Source: Lachnospiraceae bacterium
GTDB taxonomy: Bacteria; Bacillota; Clostridia; Lachnospirales; Lachnospiraceae
Length of the DNA stretch: 64,000 nt
Direction: 5' to 3'
NCBI GenBank assembly: GCA_015056815.1
Contig: SVFN01000026.1
Span: 1-64,000, forward strand
Shown here: positions 1-9,052 of the stretch, piece by piece
Layout: each line of letters begins with the position of its first letter
Position numbering within the stretch: position 1 is the first letter of the stretch
Notes under the pieces: generated by a model
Databases searched by the model: none
Told to the model about the DNA's origin: nothing
The model's input: only the letters and a program-made list of their open reading frames with translations
Program-made: the position numbers and the translations under genes

Positions 1-98
1 CAGTAGTACTATCGAACGAGAACCAAACCCACCGAGGACGGGAAGCACCCGCCTCTTTAGGCGGGGGAGGATGTCACAATGCGCTATACTTAAGGTAA
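1..98 (+). mobile_element. IS200/IS605-type TnpB C-terminal tail and right-end hairpin (partial)
   Basis: The frame beginning at base 3 is open from the window edge to a TAA at 96-98 and reads VVLSNENQTHRGREAPASLG followed by GGGCHNALYLR. Ending a TnpB-like protein with such a Gly/Pro/Cys-rich tail over a GC-rich hairpin is typical of IS605-group TnpB genes, where the same DNA forms the end of the guide (omega) RNA. The hairpin is CCCGCCT (48-54), loop CTTT, AGGCGGG (59-65). The body of the gene lies outside the window, so the family call rests on the tail only. A simple terminator-like hairpin at the end of another gene remains possible. Confidence 0.45.
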
Positions 99-135
99 TT
101 CCATGATAAAAATATGGGATAACAGGAGAAACAGT

Positions 136-324
136 ATGTACCGAAAAAATGCTTTTGTCCCATATGATACCGCAGACTCTGTAGAAGAACATGCCGCAGA
201 TCGTGCCGGTGTGAGAATCCGTAAGATCACAACTGCGAAAAAGATGTCGCGACCAACACTTGGAGAATTGGAGCAGATGGAAGAGAAAAAGCGGGTACAA
301 AGTGGCATTCAGGATTCACTATGA
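136..324 (+). CDS. small hypothetical protein (62 aa), first gene of a sensor operon
   Basis: This short hydrophilic, Lys/Arg/Glu-rich protein has no signal peptide or membrane segment and I do not recognise it. The start ATG at 136 is chosen because AGGAG lies 7 bases upstream; an in-frame ATG at 103 lacks such a site. It stops 22 bases before the sensor gene at 347, which has its own AGAGGAGAG site, so the two are probably co-transcribed. Function unknown; it may be a small partner of the downstream sensor pair. Confidence 0.55.
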   Translation: MYRKNAFVPYDTADSVEEHAADRAGVRIRKITTAKKMSRPTLGELEQMEEKKRVQSGIQDSL

Positions 325-346
325 GCATAAAAAAGAGGAGAGAATC

Positions 347-2107
347 ATGCAGGTTTCTATGTATAATTCAAAAAGGAATACGCTGTTATTTATCACCTTT
401 TTTTTATTGGCTGGGCTGTTACATACTGTGGAACACATGATTCACGATATAAGTGCATCAGGTGATCCGCATTATGAGATCGTCACACTGTTTTTTTGCA
501 TGGAACTTGTGATATACACTGTATTGATCATTTTCTGGATTCAGTCTGTATATATCAGACTGCTCCCGTCAAGAGCCAGAAATTATATGGTGATAGTCGC
601 ATTGCTGATGATATTTTATCTGTTGCTGCGCACATACAAATACCGCATAGGGGAAACGGATGCAGGAATACGCTTTTCGTGGTATGCCTACTATATCCCC
701 ATGACATTCATACCTTCACTGTTCCTTATGGTTTGTATCTGTATTCAAAGAGGATTTGTAAAAACAAAACCGGAGGAACAGTTGTTTCTTATTCCCGCAG
801 TAGTGTTATCAGGTTTCATTATAACCAATGATCTGCATCATATTGTATTTGTGCCGGATCAGGATATTGCTGATTTTATCGGGAAAAGCGGAACATATAC
901 TTACGGCATAACATTTTACATTACCTATGCATGGATAGTAGTCGCTATACTGATAGGTATTATTTTGCTGATCAAGACCTTTGGCCTGAAGCAAAAAAGA
1001 AATCTCATGTACTTGGGCGGTATCCTGGTAGTCTGGCTGATACTTCTCCTGTCTCATAACCTGAAAAATCACATCGAATTTTCGCCTTCTTTCGAGGCTC
1101 CTGAGATACATATATTCACTATGCTAGCGATTTTTGAGTTTGCCATAAGGCAAAGACTCATACCTAATAATGAAAACTATGCAGGTTTTTTTGCGAGTCT
1201 GCCTATGACGGTAATGATCACAGATAGAAAGTTTGCACCGGTATACCGCTCGGTCTGTAGCCTAAATCTCGAACCCGATGTGCTGGCCAAAGCACTTGAG
1301 ACTCCCATATATCCTATACCGGACGGAAAATTATCTGGTAGAAAGATCCGTGGAGGCTATACCTTCTGGATAGAAGATGAGAGCGATATCCGCCATGCAA
1401 ATGAACAACTAAGCGAAGTCAACGAGTTGCTTGAAAGCGAGAATAACCTTATAGAGTACGAGAACAGGCAGAAAGAAGAAAATGCGTATCTGCGTCTGCA
1501 TCACCATATATATCACGAGATCGCACAGGAGATGTATCCTTATCAGAAAAAGATAGAGGACATCCTAAATGAGATAAAACCCGGCACAAAAGACTTTATA
1601 GATCACATAGCGGAAGTATCCGTGCTAAATGTCTTTGTAAAGAGAAAAACAAATTTACTGCTCATGGCATCAGAGCATGAAACCATAGATATAAACGAGT
1701 TGCTGCTTGCTATATCCGAATCGGGAAAGTATCTTAAATTTGTGGGACTAAAGACATCCGTGGACGATAGCGGATTTCACATCCGGTGTCATGATATGCC
1801 GGATGAGGTAACCCCGGATTACCCTTCAAACACTGTTATTGCACTCTATGATACCTTCCAGCTTCTGGCTGAGCAGCTTATGCACCATGCCACGTTACTC
1901 ATGATATCGTACAATGATGAGGGTCTCCGGCTTGCAGCCGATACAGATAGAAAGCTGAATACTGAAAGTGCGCCGTTGCCTGTAAGCACAGAGCAACAGG
2001 ATGACATATTGTATATAAACGTAAAGGTTTTGCCGGCACAAAAGCGCCATAACCGCATAAGTGCTTCAATACAGGAAAAACCGGACTGGCAGAAAGGCGG
2101 TGAGTGA
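347..2107 (+). CDS. multi-pass membrane sensor protein, histidine kinase-like with degenerate ATPase (586 aa)
   Basis: The first ~280 residues form seven to eight hydrophobic helices (starting at LLFITFFLLAGLLHTV), similar in layout to the 7TM sensor regions of some Gram-positive kinases. A PAS-sized linker (~280-355) and a coiled coil (~360-400) lead to an H-box-like stretch, LRLHHHIYHEIAQEMYP (~410). The C-terminal ~170 residues sit where an HATPase_c domain would be, but I cannot find a clear N-box Asn or the glycine motifs. I read it as a pseudokinase or ligand-sensing partner of the next protein. The start at 347 is preceded by AGAGGAGAG. It ends one base before the next start (2109), implying translational coupling. 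Confidence 0.6.
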   Translation: MQVSMYNSKRNTLLFITFFLLAGLLHTVEHMIHDISASGDPHYEIVTLFFCMELVIYTVLIIFWIQSVYIRLLPSRARNYMVIVALLMIFYLLLRTYKYRIGETDAGIRFSWYAYYIPMTFIPSLFLMVCICIQRGFVKTKPEEQLFLIPAVVLSGFIITNDLHHIVFVPDQDIADFIGKSGTYTYGITFYITYAWIVVAILIGIILLIKTFGLKQKRNLMYLGGILVVWLILLLSHNLKNHIEFSPSFEAPEIHIFTMLAIFEFAIRQRLIPNNENYAGFFASLPMTVMITDRKFAPVYRSVCSLNLEPDVLAKALETPIYPIPDGKLSGRKIRGGYTFWIEDESDIRHANEQLSEVNELLESENNLIEYENRQKEENAYLRLHHHIYHEIAQEMYPYQKKIEDILNEIKPGTKDFIDHIAEVSVLNVFVKRKTNLLLMASEHETIDINELLLAISESGKYLKFVGLKTSVDDSGFHIRCHDMPDEVTPDYPSNTVIALYDTFQLLAEQLMHHATLLMISYNDEGLRLAADTDRKLNTESAPLPVSTEQQDDILYINVKVLPAQKRHNRISASIQEKPDWQKGGE

Positions 2108-2108
2108 C

Positions 2109-3413
2109 ATGACCTTGTGGGAATCCATGAATTCAAGTGTTGTTGAACTACTTGTAAGTGGCGCCATGCTCATCATGCTCTATGCGGGATATCTTTGTAT
2201 GGCATTTTACAGGCTGGGCAAAAAAGAGATAAATACTATAATATCATTCATACTCTTTGTATTATATTTTGGAGCATTTTATCTCATGCTGGACGGTAAG
2301 TTCCATTATATGGAGCCGGATTATTTTTATTATATGGATGTGGACTATTTAAGGACATGGTCCAAGGTAACGACGGCATTTTGCTCACTTCCTGTCCCAG
2401 TGGTACTTGCTTTAGAGATCATCACAGTCCTGTATCTTATCTGGGGAACGAAACAGAGAATAAAGCTCCGAAAGGAGAGCCTGACTCCCACTTCGATCAA
2501 AGAAGCCATTGACCTGCTCCCTGCAGGCGCGGCATTTGCTGAGATGAGCGGTAATGTGGTCTTTGCAAATCTTTCCATGAATGTCATAGCCCAAAGCTGT
2601 TTCGGTAAGAGTATGACTGATCTCACGGGCTTTGAGCATAATACAATCTGTTCTGACGGAACAAAAACATGGCAGTTTATACAGGAGAATATCACTTTGC
2701 AGGGAAAGAACTATATACAGGTAACAGCAAACGATATAACTGAAGAAGCCGGAATAAATGACGAACTGAAAGGAAAGAACAGGAAACTAAAGGAAATCCG
2801 TAACCGTCTGGAGATCTTTAACAGAAGAGCGGAACAGATAACTATATCAAAAGAACTCTTAAATGCCAGAAGGCAGGTGCACAGCGAGACCGGGCACATA
2901 CTGCTCGCCAGTCGTCACTATATGGAGCATCCGGACTTTGTAGATGAAGAAAAATTTTTAAGCACCCTGAAGCTCACAAATTTGCATCTGCTGAAAGAAT
3001 ATGAAGAGGATGACACTGAGACTGACCTGCTGTCTGAAGCCATGGTGATGGCAAAAGCCATAAATGTAAGGGTAAAACTGGTCGGCATGATACCTGAAGA
3101 AGGTACGCTTCGTGACATATTGGCGTCGGCTATCAATGAATGTGCCACCAATACCAAAAAGCATGCGGACGGTGATATGCTGACCGTAACGACCGAAGAA
3201 AAAAAAGATACTGTCATATTTACCCTCACTGGAAACGATAATCTGTCGGAAAAAGATACCATAGAGCCCGGTGCAGCACCTTTTAAAACTGTCAAAGAAA
3301 CAGGAGGACTGGCATCACTTCGTATTCTGGTAGAAAATGCCGGCGGCACCATGGAAATAAAAACAGAGGAAACATTTACTGTTATTATCAGGATCCACTG
3401 CCCATCATCTTAA
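2109..3413 (+). CDS. membrane sensor histidine kinase (434 aa)
   Basis: About three N-terminal membrane helices (residues ~10-115) are followed by a PAS-like segment (~130-195), a coiled coil, a candidate phospho-acceptor helix (HSETGHILLASRHYM, ~260) and an HATPase_c domain. The latter shows an N-box INECATNTKKHADG and a glycine-containing GGLASLRILVENAGG. The protein should autophosphorylate and pass phosphate to the response regulator encoded at 3567. The start ATG at 2109 follows AAAGGCGGTGAG and sits directly after the stop of the upstream sensor. Compared with that protein, this one has the ATP-binding motifs, so the pair may work as a sensor plus kinase complex. Confidence 0.7.
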   Translation: MTLWESMNSSVVELLVSGAMLIMLYAGYLCMAFYRLGKKEINTIISFILFVLYFGAFYLMLDGKFHYMEPDYFYYMDVDYLRTWSKVTTAFCSLPVPVVLALEIITVLYLIWGTKQRIKLRKESLTPTSIKEAIDLLPAGAAFAEMSGNVVFANLSMNVIAQSCFGKSMTDLTGFEHNTICSDGTKTWQFIQENITLQGKNYIQVTANDITEEAGINDELKGKNRKLKEIRNRLEIFNRRAEQITISKELLNARRQVHSETGHILLASRHYMEHPDFVDEEKFLSTLKLTNLHLLKEYEEDDTETDLLSEAMVMAKAINVRVKLVGMIPEEGTLRDILASAINECATNTKKHADGDMLTVTTEEKKDTVIFTLTGNDNLSEKDTIEPGAAPFKTVKETGGLASLRILVENAGGTMEIKTEETFTVIIRIHCPSS

Positions 3414-3566
3414 GACAGGGGAATCTGCCCACGAAACCGGAAGGATTTTATTTACAAAAATGACTCCTGCGGGTGATGTGAACTGTACAGGAAAGCATTA
3501 TAATAAAGGTCACTATAATCAGACCACAAAAAGAGACCAAAATGATTTTTTCATAGGAAGGAGGCA

Positions 3567-4229
3567 ATGATGTCCGAACAAAAATCCAAATACAAAGTCG
3601 TTATAGCGGATGATGGATATGTAGCGAGAACTATGTTTGAGATGCTGGTACAAAGCGCTGTATATTATGAACTATCGGCATCCTTCTCCACAGCAGAGCA
3701 GGCAGTAAACTATTGCCGTGCAAACCCGGTGGATCTGGTTATTCTGGATGTTATGATGAAAAAGGGACTGGACGGTCTTACCTGTGCCGAAGCCATAAAA
3801 AGCAATAACCCGAAGATAAAAGTGATACTGGCTACATCCACGGGTGAATATAAGTGGATAGAAGAAGCAAAACGGGAAAAGATCGATAGTTTCTGGTTTA
3901 AGGAATATCACGAAAGTTCACTGATGGAAATCATGGACCGTACCATGAACGGTGAATCCGTTTACCCCTGCAGTGCACCGGATTATGAGTTTGGAGACAC
4001 CAAAAAATCAGAGCTTACAGAAAGAGAACTGGAGATATTAAGAGAGCTTACTACCAACCGCTCAAATGAAGAAATAGCCGAGAAATATAACATATCCCTC
4101 AATACAGTCAAGCGTCATATTCAGAATATGCTGAACAAAACCGGTTACAAGAACCGTTTGGAGCTTGCCATAAACGCCAAGGCATTGGGACTGGTCGTCC
4201 ATGATGACGACAGAAAAGGGATTCATTGA
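3567..4229 (+). CDS. NarL/LuxR-family response regulator (220 aa)
   Basis: The N-terminal receiver domain (~1-125) has the acidic pair in VIADDG, phospho-acceptor Asp in VILDVMM, the Ser/Thr in ILATST and a Lys in WFKEY. The C-terminal LuxR helix-turn-helix (~150-215) reads LTERELEILRELTTNRSNEE then IAEKYNISLNTVKRHI. It therefore binds DNA when phosphorylated, presumably by the kinase encoded just upstream. The two adjacent ATGs (3567, 3570) follow AGGAAGGAGG; the second has the better spacing. It is followed by a terminator, and the large secreted protein gene downstream is an obvious candidate target (inference). Confidence 0.85.
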   Translation: MMSEQKSKYKVVIADDGYVARTMFEMLVQSAVYYELSASFSTAEQAVNYCRANPVDLVILDVMMKKGLDGLTCAEAIKSNNPKIKVILATSTGEYKWIEEAKREKIDSFWFKEYHESSLMEIMDRTMNGESVYPCSAPDYEFGDTKKSELTERELEILRELTTNRSNEEIAEKYNISLNTVKRHIQNMLNKTGYKNRLELAINAKALGLVVHDDDRKGIH

Positions 4230-4247
4230 TTTTATAAAATGGTTCTT

Positions 4248-4275
4248 ACGGGTGATGTATGTCACCCGTTTTTTT
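4248..4275 (+). terminator. rho-independent terminator after the response regulator
   Basis: ACGGGTGA (4248-4255), 6-base loop, TCACCCGT (4262-4269), then a T run to 4275. It separates the sensor operon from the secreted protein gene at 4333. Confidence 0.85.
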
Positions 4276-4332
4276 GTTATAACGTAAGTGTAAAATGCGT
4301 TTTTTTTAAAAAGTATAAGGAGGAAAAGGTAC

Positions 4333-7300
4333 ATGAAACAGAAATGGAAGCATTTTATGAGTCTATTGGTTTGTTTGTCTATGGTGTTTTCGCTTATGCC
4401 GGGGATGGGCCTGAAAGCACAGGCGTGGGACAGTGATCCTTATGCCAATTATGTGGGAACCAACAGAACGGTGAAATTTAACAATATGGACTGGTACATT
4501 ATTCAGGACGAGTCTACAGCAGCTGATGCCGGTACGCTTACACTATTTGCGAAGGATCAGATTGGGTGTGAGTCATTTAATGAGACGGATAATGTCTATA
4601 GCAGCTCCATAATAAAAAAATATCTTGATAACCTGACTGAGGAGGGCCGTTCCTTTGCGGATGTGGCGGATGCGATTGTGACGATTCCTTCTCTGACGAC
4701 CAACGGATTTGAAAGTACCGAGATATATGATACGGCTACGAATGTCAAGCTTTATCTGCTAAGTACGGAAGAAGCAGATGCAATTACGAATCAATACGTT
4801 AGAAAATGCTCTGATGCATATAATAATGCCTATTGGCTTCGTTCGCCCGGAAATGGGGATAATAAGGCGGTTTATGTGATAGGAACGACAGGATATGTCG
4901 ATACGGACGGCGCTGTACCATTTTATACGTTCGCTGTCCGTCCCGCCTTAAAGCTTAATCTGTCAAAGGTCACCTTTTCATCTGAAACAGCAACGTTCAG
5001 TTTGAAACCGGCAGAGTACAGCGTGACACTGTCCGGTGGTGCAAATGCTGTGGCTGATCCGCCAACCGGCACATCGCAGAGCGGACTGACCGGCGCTATG
5101 ACCACCGTGACCTATGAAGCGGTCAGTGGATATCATTTTGAAGAATTTACGGATATTACCCAAAACGGTATCACGGTAACAAGAACCAGTGATACGATAG
5201 TTACTGTATCGGGTATGCCGACGGCCGACACAGCTATCATGGTTCCGGATGCGGTGGAAAATGGCGGCAACCCGGCCACCGGCACTTATGCTGACTATGT
5301 GAATACCACGAAAACTGTGAAGTTTAATGATATCGATTGGTATATCATAGCCGATGATTCTACAGCGGCGGACGCCGGTACGATTACACTTCTTTCAAAA
5401 GATCCGATTACCGCAGGCGGATTCAATGAAGACGGATCAGAGGGAAATATCTACAGTACTTCTAAGGTTAAAGGCTACCTGGACGGACTGACTGCAGAGG
5501 GAGGTTCTTTTGCAGGCGTGGCGGATGCTATTGTAACGATTCCTTCCCTGACGACCAACGGATTTGAAAGCACCGAGATATATGATACGGCCGAGAATGT
5601 CAAGCTTTATCTTCTGAGTTACGAAGAAGCAGGCGCTATTACAAATGTTGATGTCAGAAAATGTTCACAGGCAACAGGTGGAAAATATAACTCATGGTGG
5701 CTCCGCTCACCCTTCGATGACACTGACACAGCATTATGCATGAATGGTGAGAGCGGAGATGAAGAAATCGAGAGTGTAAATATAATGCTGGGGGTTCGTC
5801 CCGCTTTAAAACTTGATCTTTCAAAAGTCATTTTCTCACCTGCATCGATGAATTTCAGTTTGAAACCGGCAGGGTACAGCGTGAAACTGCTCGGTGGTGC
5901 AAATGCTTCTGCTTATCCATCGGATAGCAAATGGCAGAGCGGACTGACCGGTGCTATGACCACCGTGAAGTATGAAGCAGACGCCGGATGTTATTTTGAA
6001 GAATTTACGGATATTACCCAAAACGGTATCACGGTAACAAGAACCAGTGAAAAAATAATTACTGTGTTCGGCACACCGACAGCTGACACAGTTATTACGG
6101 TTCCGGATGCGGTGGAAAGCTTGAAACCGGCAGAGTACAGCGTGACACTGTCCGGCGGTGCGAATGCTGTGGCTGATCCGCCAACCGCTACATCGCAGAG
6201 CGGACTGACCGGCGCTATGACCACTGTGACCTATGAAGCGTTCAGTGGATATCATTTTGAAGAATTTACGGATATTACTCAAAATGGTATCACGGTAACA
6301 AGAACCGGTGATACGATAGTTACCGTATCGGGTACGCCGACGGCTGACACAGCCATTACGGTTCCGGATGCGGTGGAAAATAACAATGGTCCGGTTACAG
6401 GTGCCTATGCCGACTATGTGAATACCACGAAGACAGTAAAGTTCAATGGCATAGATTGGTATATTATAGCCGATGATTCCATTGCGGCGGATGCCGGAAC
6501 TGTCACATTGTTTGCAAGGGATCCCATTAGTGTAAGCAAATTCAATACCAGCGAAGATAGTACCTACAGTAGTTCTATCATAAAAGGATATCTGGACGGA
6601 CTGACTGCAAAAGGCGGAAGCTTTGCGAATGTGGCGGATGTGATCTTTTCTACAGATCTGACAGATGTTGGTGTTCAAGGAGCAAAACTTTGGCTGTTAA
6701 GTTTGGAGGAGGCAAAAACATTATCCAAAGATATCAGAAAATGCTCCATGCCAAGTGGCACATATCAAAATATGAACTACTGGTATCTCCGTACCCCAGG
6801 TGATGAAGTATCGCGTGTGGCGGTTATAAATGGTGATACAGGAATCATTGGAGACGGTGGTGTCCCTGCGTATATAGATTTATGTGTTCGTCCCGCTTTG
6901 AAGCTCGATCTGGTAGCAGTTGTTTTCTCATCTGAATCAGGAACTTTTAATGTGGCTAAACCAATCGAATACGCGGCGGAAAATAGAGACAACCCGGCCA
7001 CAGGACCCAATACACAAAAAGATCAGACTCAGACACGACAGAAGACTACTGTGACAGCGCCTGCAAAAGTAGTATTATCCTCTGCCAAAAACAATAAATC
7101 AAAAACCTGTACTGTGAAGTGGAAAGCGGTAAGCGATGCCAAAGGATACGAAGTACAGTATGCGTTCGACAAAAAGTTTAAAAAGAAGGTAAAAACAAAA
7201 ACCGCTGCAAAGACCAGTCTCAAACTCAAGAAACTGAAAAAAGGGAAGACATATTATGTGCGTGTAAGAGCATATCAGATAAATGCCCTTGGCGGAAAGA

Positions 7301-7347
7301 TTTATGGCGACTGGAGTAAGGCAAAAAAAGTGAAGATAAAAAAATAA
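4333..7347 (+). CDS. secreted multidomain protein: three DUF6273 modules, repeat modules and C-terminal Fn3 (1004 aa)
   Basis: A signal peptide (MKQKWKHFMSLLVCLSMVFS, cleavage near AQA/W) starts the protein, after AAGGAGGAAAAGG. Three DUF6273-like modules follow at ~36-215, ~319-505 and ~692-874; each starts near ADYVNTTKTVKFN..WYII and ends with a W-LR-P / VRPALKL signature. Between them lie three copies of an ~85-residue module (~224-310, ~510-594, ~596-682), the last two head to tail. A Lys-rich fibronectin type III domain (~905-1004, ending DWSKAKKVKIKK) closes the protein. There is no LPXTG, S-layer or choline-binding anchor, so it is probably secreted or held by charge. Role unknown; an adhesion or carbohydrate-contact function is plausible but unproven. 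Confidence 0.75.
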   Translation: MKQKWKHFMSLLVCLSMVFSLMPGMGLKAQAWDSDPYANYVGTNRTVKFNNMDWYIIQDESTAADAGTLTLFAKDQIGCESFNETDNVYSSSIIKKYLDNLTEEGRSFADVADAIVTIPSLTTNGFESTEIYDTATNVKLYLLSTEEADAITNQYVRKCSDAYNNAYWLRSPGNGDNKAVYVIGTTGYVDTDGAVPFYTFAVRPALKLNLSKVTFSSETATFSLKPAEYSVTLSGGANAVADPPTGTSQSGLTGAMTTVTYEAVSGYHFEEFTDITQNGITVTRTSDTIVTVSGMPTADTAIMVPDAVENGGNPATGTYADYVNTTKTVKFNDIDWYIIADDSTAADAGTITLLSKDPITAGGFNEDGSEGNIYSTSKVKGYLDGLTAEGGSFAGVADAIVTIPSLTTNGFESTEIYDTAENVKLYLLSYEEAGAITNVDVRKCSQATGGKYNSWWLRSPFDDTDTALCMNGESGDEEIESVNIMLGVRPALKLDLSKVIFSPASMNFSLKPAGYSVKLLGGANASAYPSDSKWQSGLTGAMTTVKYEADAGCYFEEFTDITQNGITVTRTSEKIITVFGTPTADTVITVPDAVESLKPAEYSVTLSGGANAVADPPTATSQSGLTGAMTTVTYEAFSGYHFEEFTDITQNGITVTRTGDTIVTVSGTPTADTAITVPDAVENNNGPVTGAYADYVNTTKTVKFNGIDWYIIADDSIAADAGTVTLFARDPISVSKFNTSEDSTYSSSIIKGYLDGLTAKGGSFANVADVIFSTDLTDVGVQGAKLWLLSLEEAKTLSKDIRKCSMPSGTYQNMNYWYLRTPGDEVSRVAVINGDTGIIGDGGVPAYIDLCVRPALKLDLVAVVFSSESGTFNVAKPIEYAAENRDNPATGPNTQKDQTQTRQKTTVTAPAKVVLSSAKNNKSKTCTVKWKAVSDAKGYEVQYAFDKKFKKKVKTKTAAKTSLKLKKLKKGKTYYVRVRAYQINALGGKIYGDWSKAKKVKIKK
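5005..6381 (+). repeat. three near-identical ~258-bp intragenic modules
   Basis: Copies lie at about 5005-5262, 5863-6118 and 6121-6381. Copies 1 and 3 are almost identical at the DNA level, while copy 2 has diverged (for example SVKLLGGANASAYP against SVTLSGGANAVADP). Copies 2 and 3 adjoin directly, and the third begins without the usual preceding DUF6273 module, which suggests duplication or module loss by recombination. Confidence 0.85.
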
Positions 7348-7360
7348 TGGAATTTCATGG

Positions 7361-7402
7361 AAACAGATCTATGTAACCGACATAAGATCTGTTTCTTTTT
7401 TT
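7361..7402 (+). terminator. rho-independent terminator after the secreted protein
   Basis: AAACAGATCT (7361-7370) pairs with AGATCTGTTT (7385-7394); an inner ATGT/ACAT can extend the stem, and a T run follows to 7402. Confidence 0.85.
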
Positions 7403-7512
7403 AATAAAATATGATTTAAATATGTACAAATTTTGAATTTTTTGTTACAATTAAAAAGTATACAAATGAAAACCGAGTAACGACTCCTTTCTGCAGTAAA
7501 GAGGATAATGTT

Positions 7513-7977
7513 ATGGATATCATACGAAAGTTTTATGAACCGGATCTTAGAAAAGTCATGAAGATCTGGTATGACAGTAATCTGGAAGTGCATGATTTTA
7601 TAGATGTTTCGTACTGGAACCGCAATTTTGATTATGTTTCCCGTGTTTTGTTCCGTGTTCAGGTCTATGTGTATGAGATTGACGGTAAAGTGGTTGGTTT
7701 TGTCGGCTTTGATGACGGATATCTGATGGGGCTTTTTGTAGATTCCGAGTATAGAGGATTTGGGATCGGAGAGAGGCTTTTGAATCATATTAAAGAGGAG
7801 CATGAATATTTTACGCTTCATGTATTTGAGAAAAATCGGTCTGCAATCCGTTTTTACTGGAAAATGGGGCTGCGTATGATCGAGTCGGAGGTCAATGAGG
7901 ATCTGGGCGAGGTGGAGTATTGCATGTTTTATAAGCGACCGAAACAGAAGGATGAGGCTTGTATGACAGTGGAATGA
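7513..7977 (+). CDS. GNAT-family N-acetyltransferase (154 aa)
   Basis: The acetyl-CoA binding motif A reads GLFVDSEYRGFGIGERLLNH (residues ~77-96), with the R-G-x-G-I-G pyrophosphate loop, and motif B follows at LHVFEKNRSAIRFYWKMG. Length and order fit single-domain GNAT enzymes, closest in feel to YjaB-type small-molecule acetyltransferases. The start at 7513 has AAGAGG about 9 bases upstream. It sits alone between a terminator and the next promoter. The substrate cannot be read from sequence. Confidence 0.8.
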   Translation: MDIIRKFYEPDLRKVMKIWYDSNLEVHDFIDVSYWNRNFDYVSRVLFRVQVYVYEIDGKVVGFVGFDDGYLMGLFVDSEYRGFGIGERLLNHIKEEHEYFTLHVFEKNRSAIRFYWKMGLRMIESEVNEDLGEVEYCMFYKRPKQKDEACMTVE

Positions 7978-7999
7978 CCGTATCCGATTTATTTTTTTC

Positions 8000-8028
8000 T
8001 TGAAACACATTTGTATCTATGGTATAGT
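8000..8028 (+). promoter_or_regulatory. sigma-A promoter for the phosphatase gene
   Basis: TTGAAA (8000-8005), 17-base spacer, TATAGT (8023-8028). Transcription would begin near 8035, giving a leader of about 120 bases to the ATG at 8158. Confidence 0.7.
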
Positions 8029-8157
8029 TCTTGAAGAATTATCGTCCGAAATGAGGATTTATTCTATATGAGTCTGTCCGGCACGTGAAGTATCCGACAG
8101 GCTTATTTCTTTTTGTATTTTACACAGATTGATTATAAAAATTACAGGAGTTTTGAA

Positions 8158-8880
8158 ATGGCATCTTATGTGATCGCAGATATTCATGGTCAGTATGATC
8201 AGTTTATGGAATTGCTTACCGGGATACAATTAAAGGATACGGATACTTTGTATATTTTGGGGGATGTGATCGACAGGGGAGATCATCCGGTGAAAATGCT
8301 TCTTACATTGATGGAAATGCCGAATGTGATCTGTATTGTCGGAAATCATGAGCTTATGGCATTGGAATGCCTGGAATTTTTGTGTAAAGAGATTACGGTC
8401 GAATCCATTGAGGAGTTAGATCCGGAACTTATCGAGAAATTGTTAAACTGGCAGATCAATGGGAGCGAGCCGACGATCGATGAATTCAGCAGGCTGGATC
8501 CGGACACAAAGCAGGAGATCATTGAGTTTATCAAAGATTTTTCTCTCTATGAAGAGGTATCTGTGAATGGAACGGAGTATCTGTTAGTACATGCCGGACT
8601 TGGCAATTACTCTCCCGAAAAAGAGATTGACGATTATTCACTAAAGGAGATCGTCTGGGACAGAGCGGATTATGATGTGCAGTATTTTGAGGATGTCTAT
8701 GTCGTCAGCGGACACACTCCGACGCAGATCATTGACAAAAATCCGAGACCCGGTTATATTTACCGCAATAACAATCATATTGCGATCGACTGCGGAGGGT
8801 GCTTTCCGGGGGGGAGACTGGCCGCGTTTTGTCTGGATACCGGGGAAGAGTTTTATTCTTCGGTGAATGAGGAAGGATAG
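8158..8880 (+). CDS. PPP-family metallophosphatase (serine/threonine phosphatase-like, 240 aa)
   Basis: All the metal-binding signatures of the PPP/calcineurin-like superfamily are present: YVIADIHGQYDQ near the N-terminus, LGDVIDRGDH (~41), VGNHE (~66), LVHAGLG (~143) and VSGHTPTQ (~183). This composition matches bacterial PrpA-type serine/threonine phosphatases and bis(5'-nucleosyl)-tetraphosphatase relatives. The ATG at 8158 is preferred because AGGAG lies 7 bases before it and the protein then begins with the family-typical beta strand; an upstream in-frame ATG at 8113 would add 15 residues. It is predicted to be cytoplasmic. Confidence 0.85.
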   Translation: MASYVIADIHGQYDQFMELLTGIQLKDTDTLYILGDVIDRGDHPVKMLLTLMEMPNVICIVGNHELMALECLEFLCKEITVESIEELDPELIEKLLNWQINGSEPTIDEFSRLDPDTKQEIIEFIKDFSLYEEVSVNGTEYLLVHAGLGNYSPEKEIDDYSLKEIVWDRADYDVQYFEDVYVVSGHTPTQIIDKNPRPGYIYRNNNHIAIDCGGCFPGGRLAAFCLDTGEEFYSSVNEEG

Positions 8881-9052
8881 GCAATTGCATTTCGTACTGA
8901 CGGTCACGGTTTCTATGTCATGGAACAGAACGAAGTAAAATGAGAAAGGGAATCTGTATCGGAACGTTTATAAAGCAGTTGTGGATGATCCAACAGAAAA
9001 AAGCAGACAGGCTGAAATAAAGAGTGTTATTGTAAAAAAGACAATAAAAAAA

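Noticed and set aside
5836-6678. 280-aa minus-strand ORF
   Set aside because: It lies wholly inside the secreted DUF6273 gene and mirrors its repeats; no start signal and no recognisable domains.
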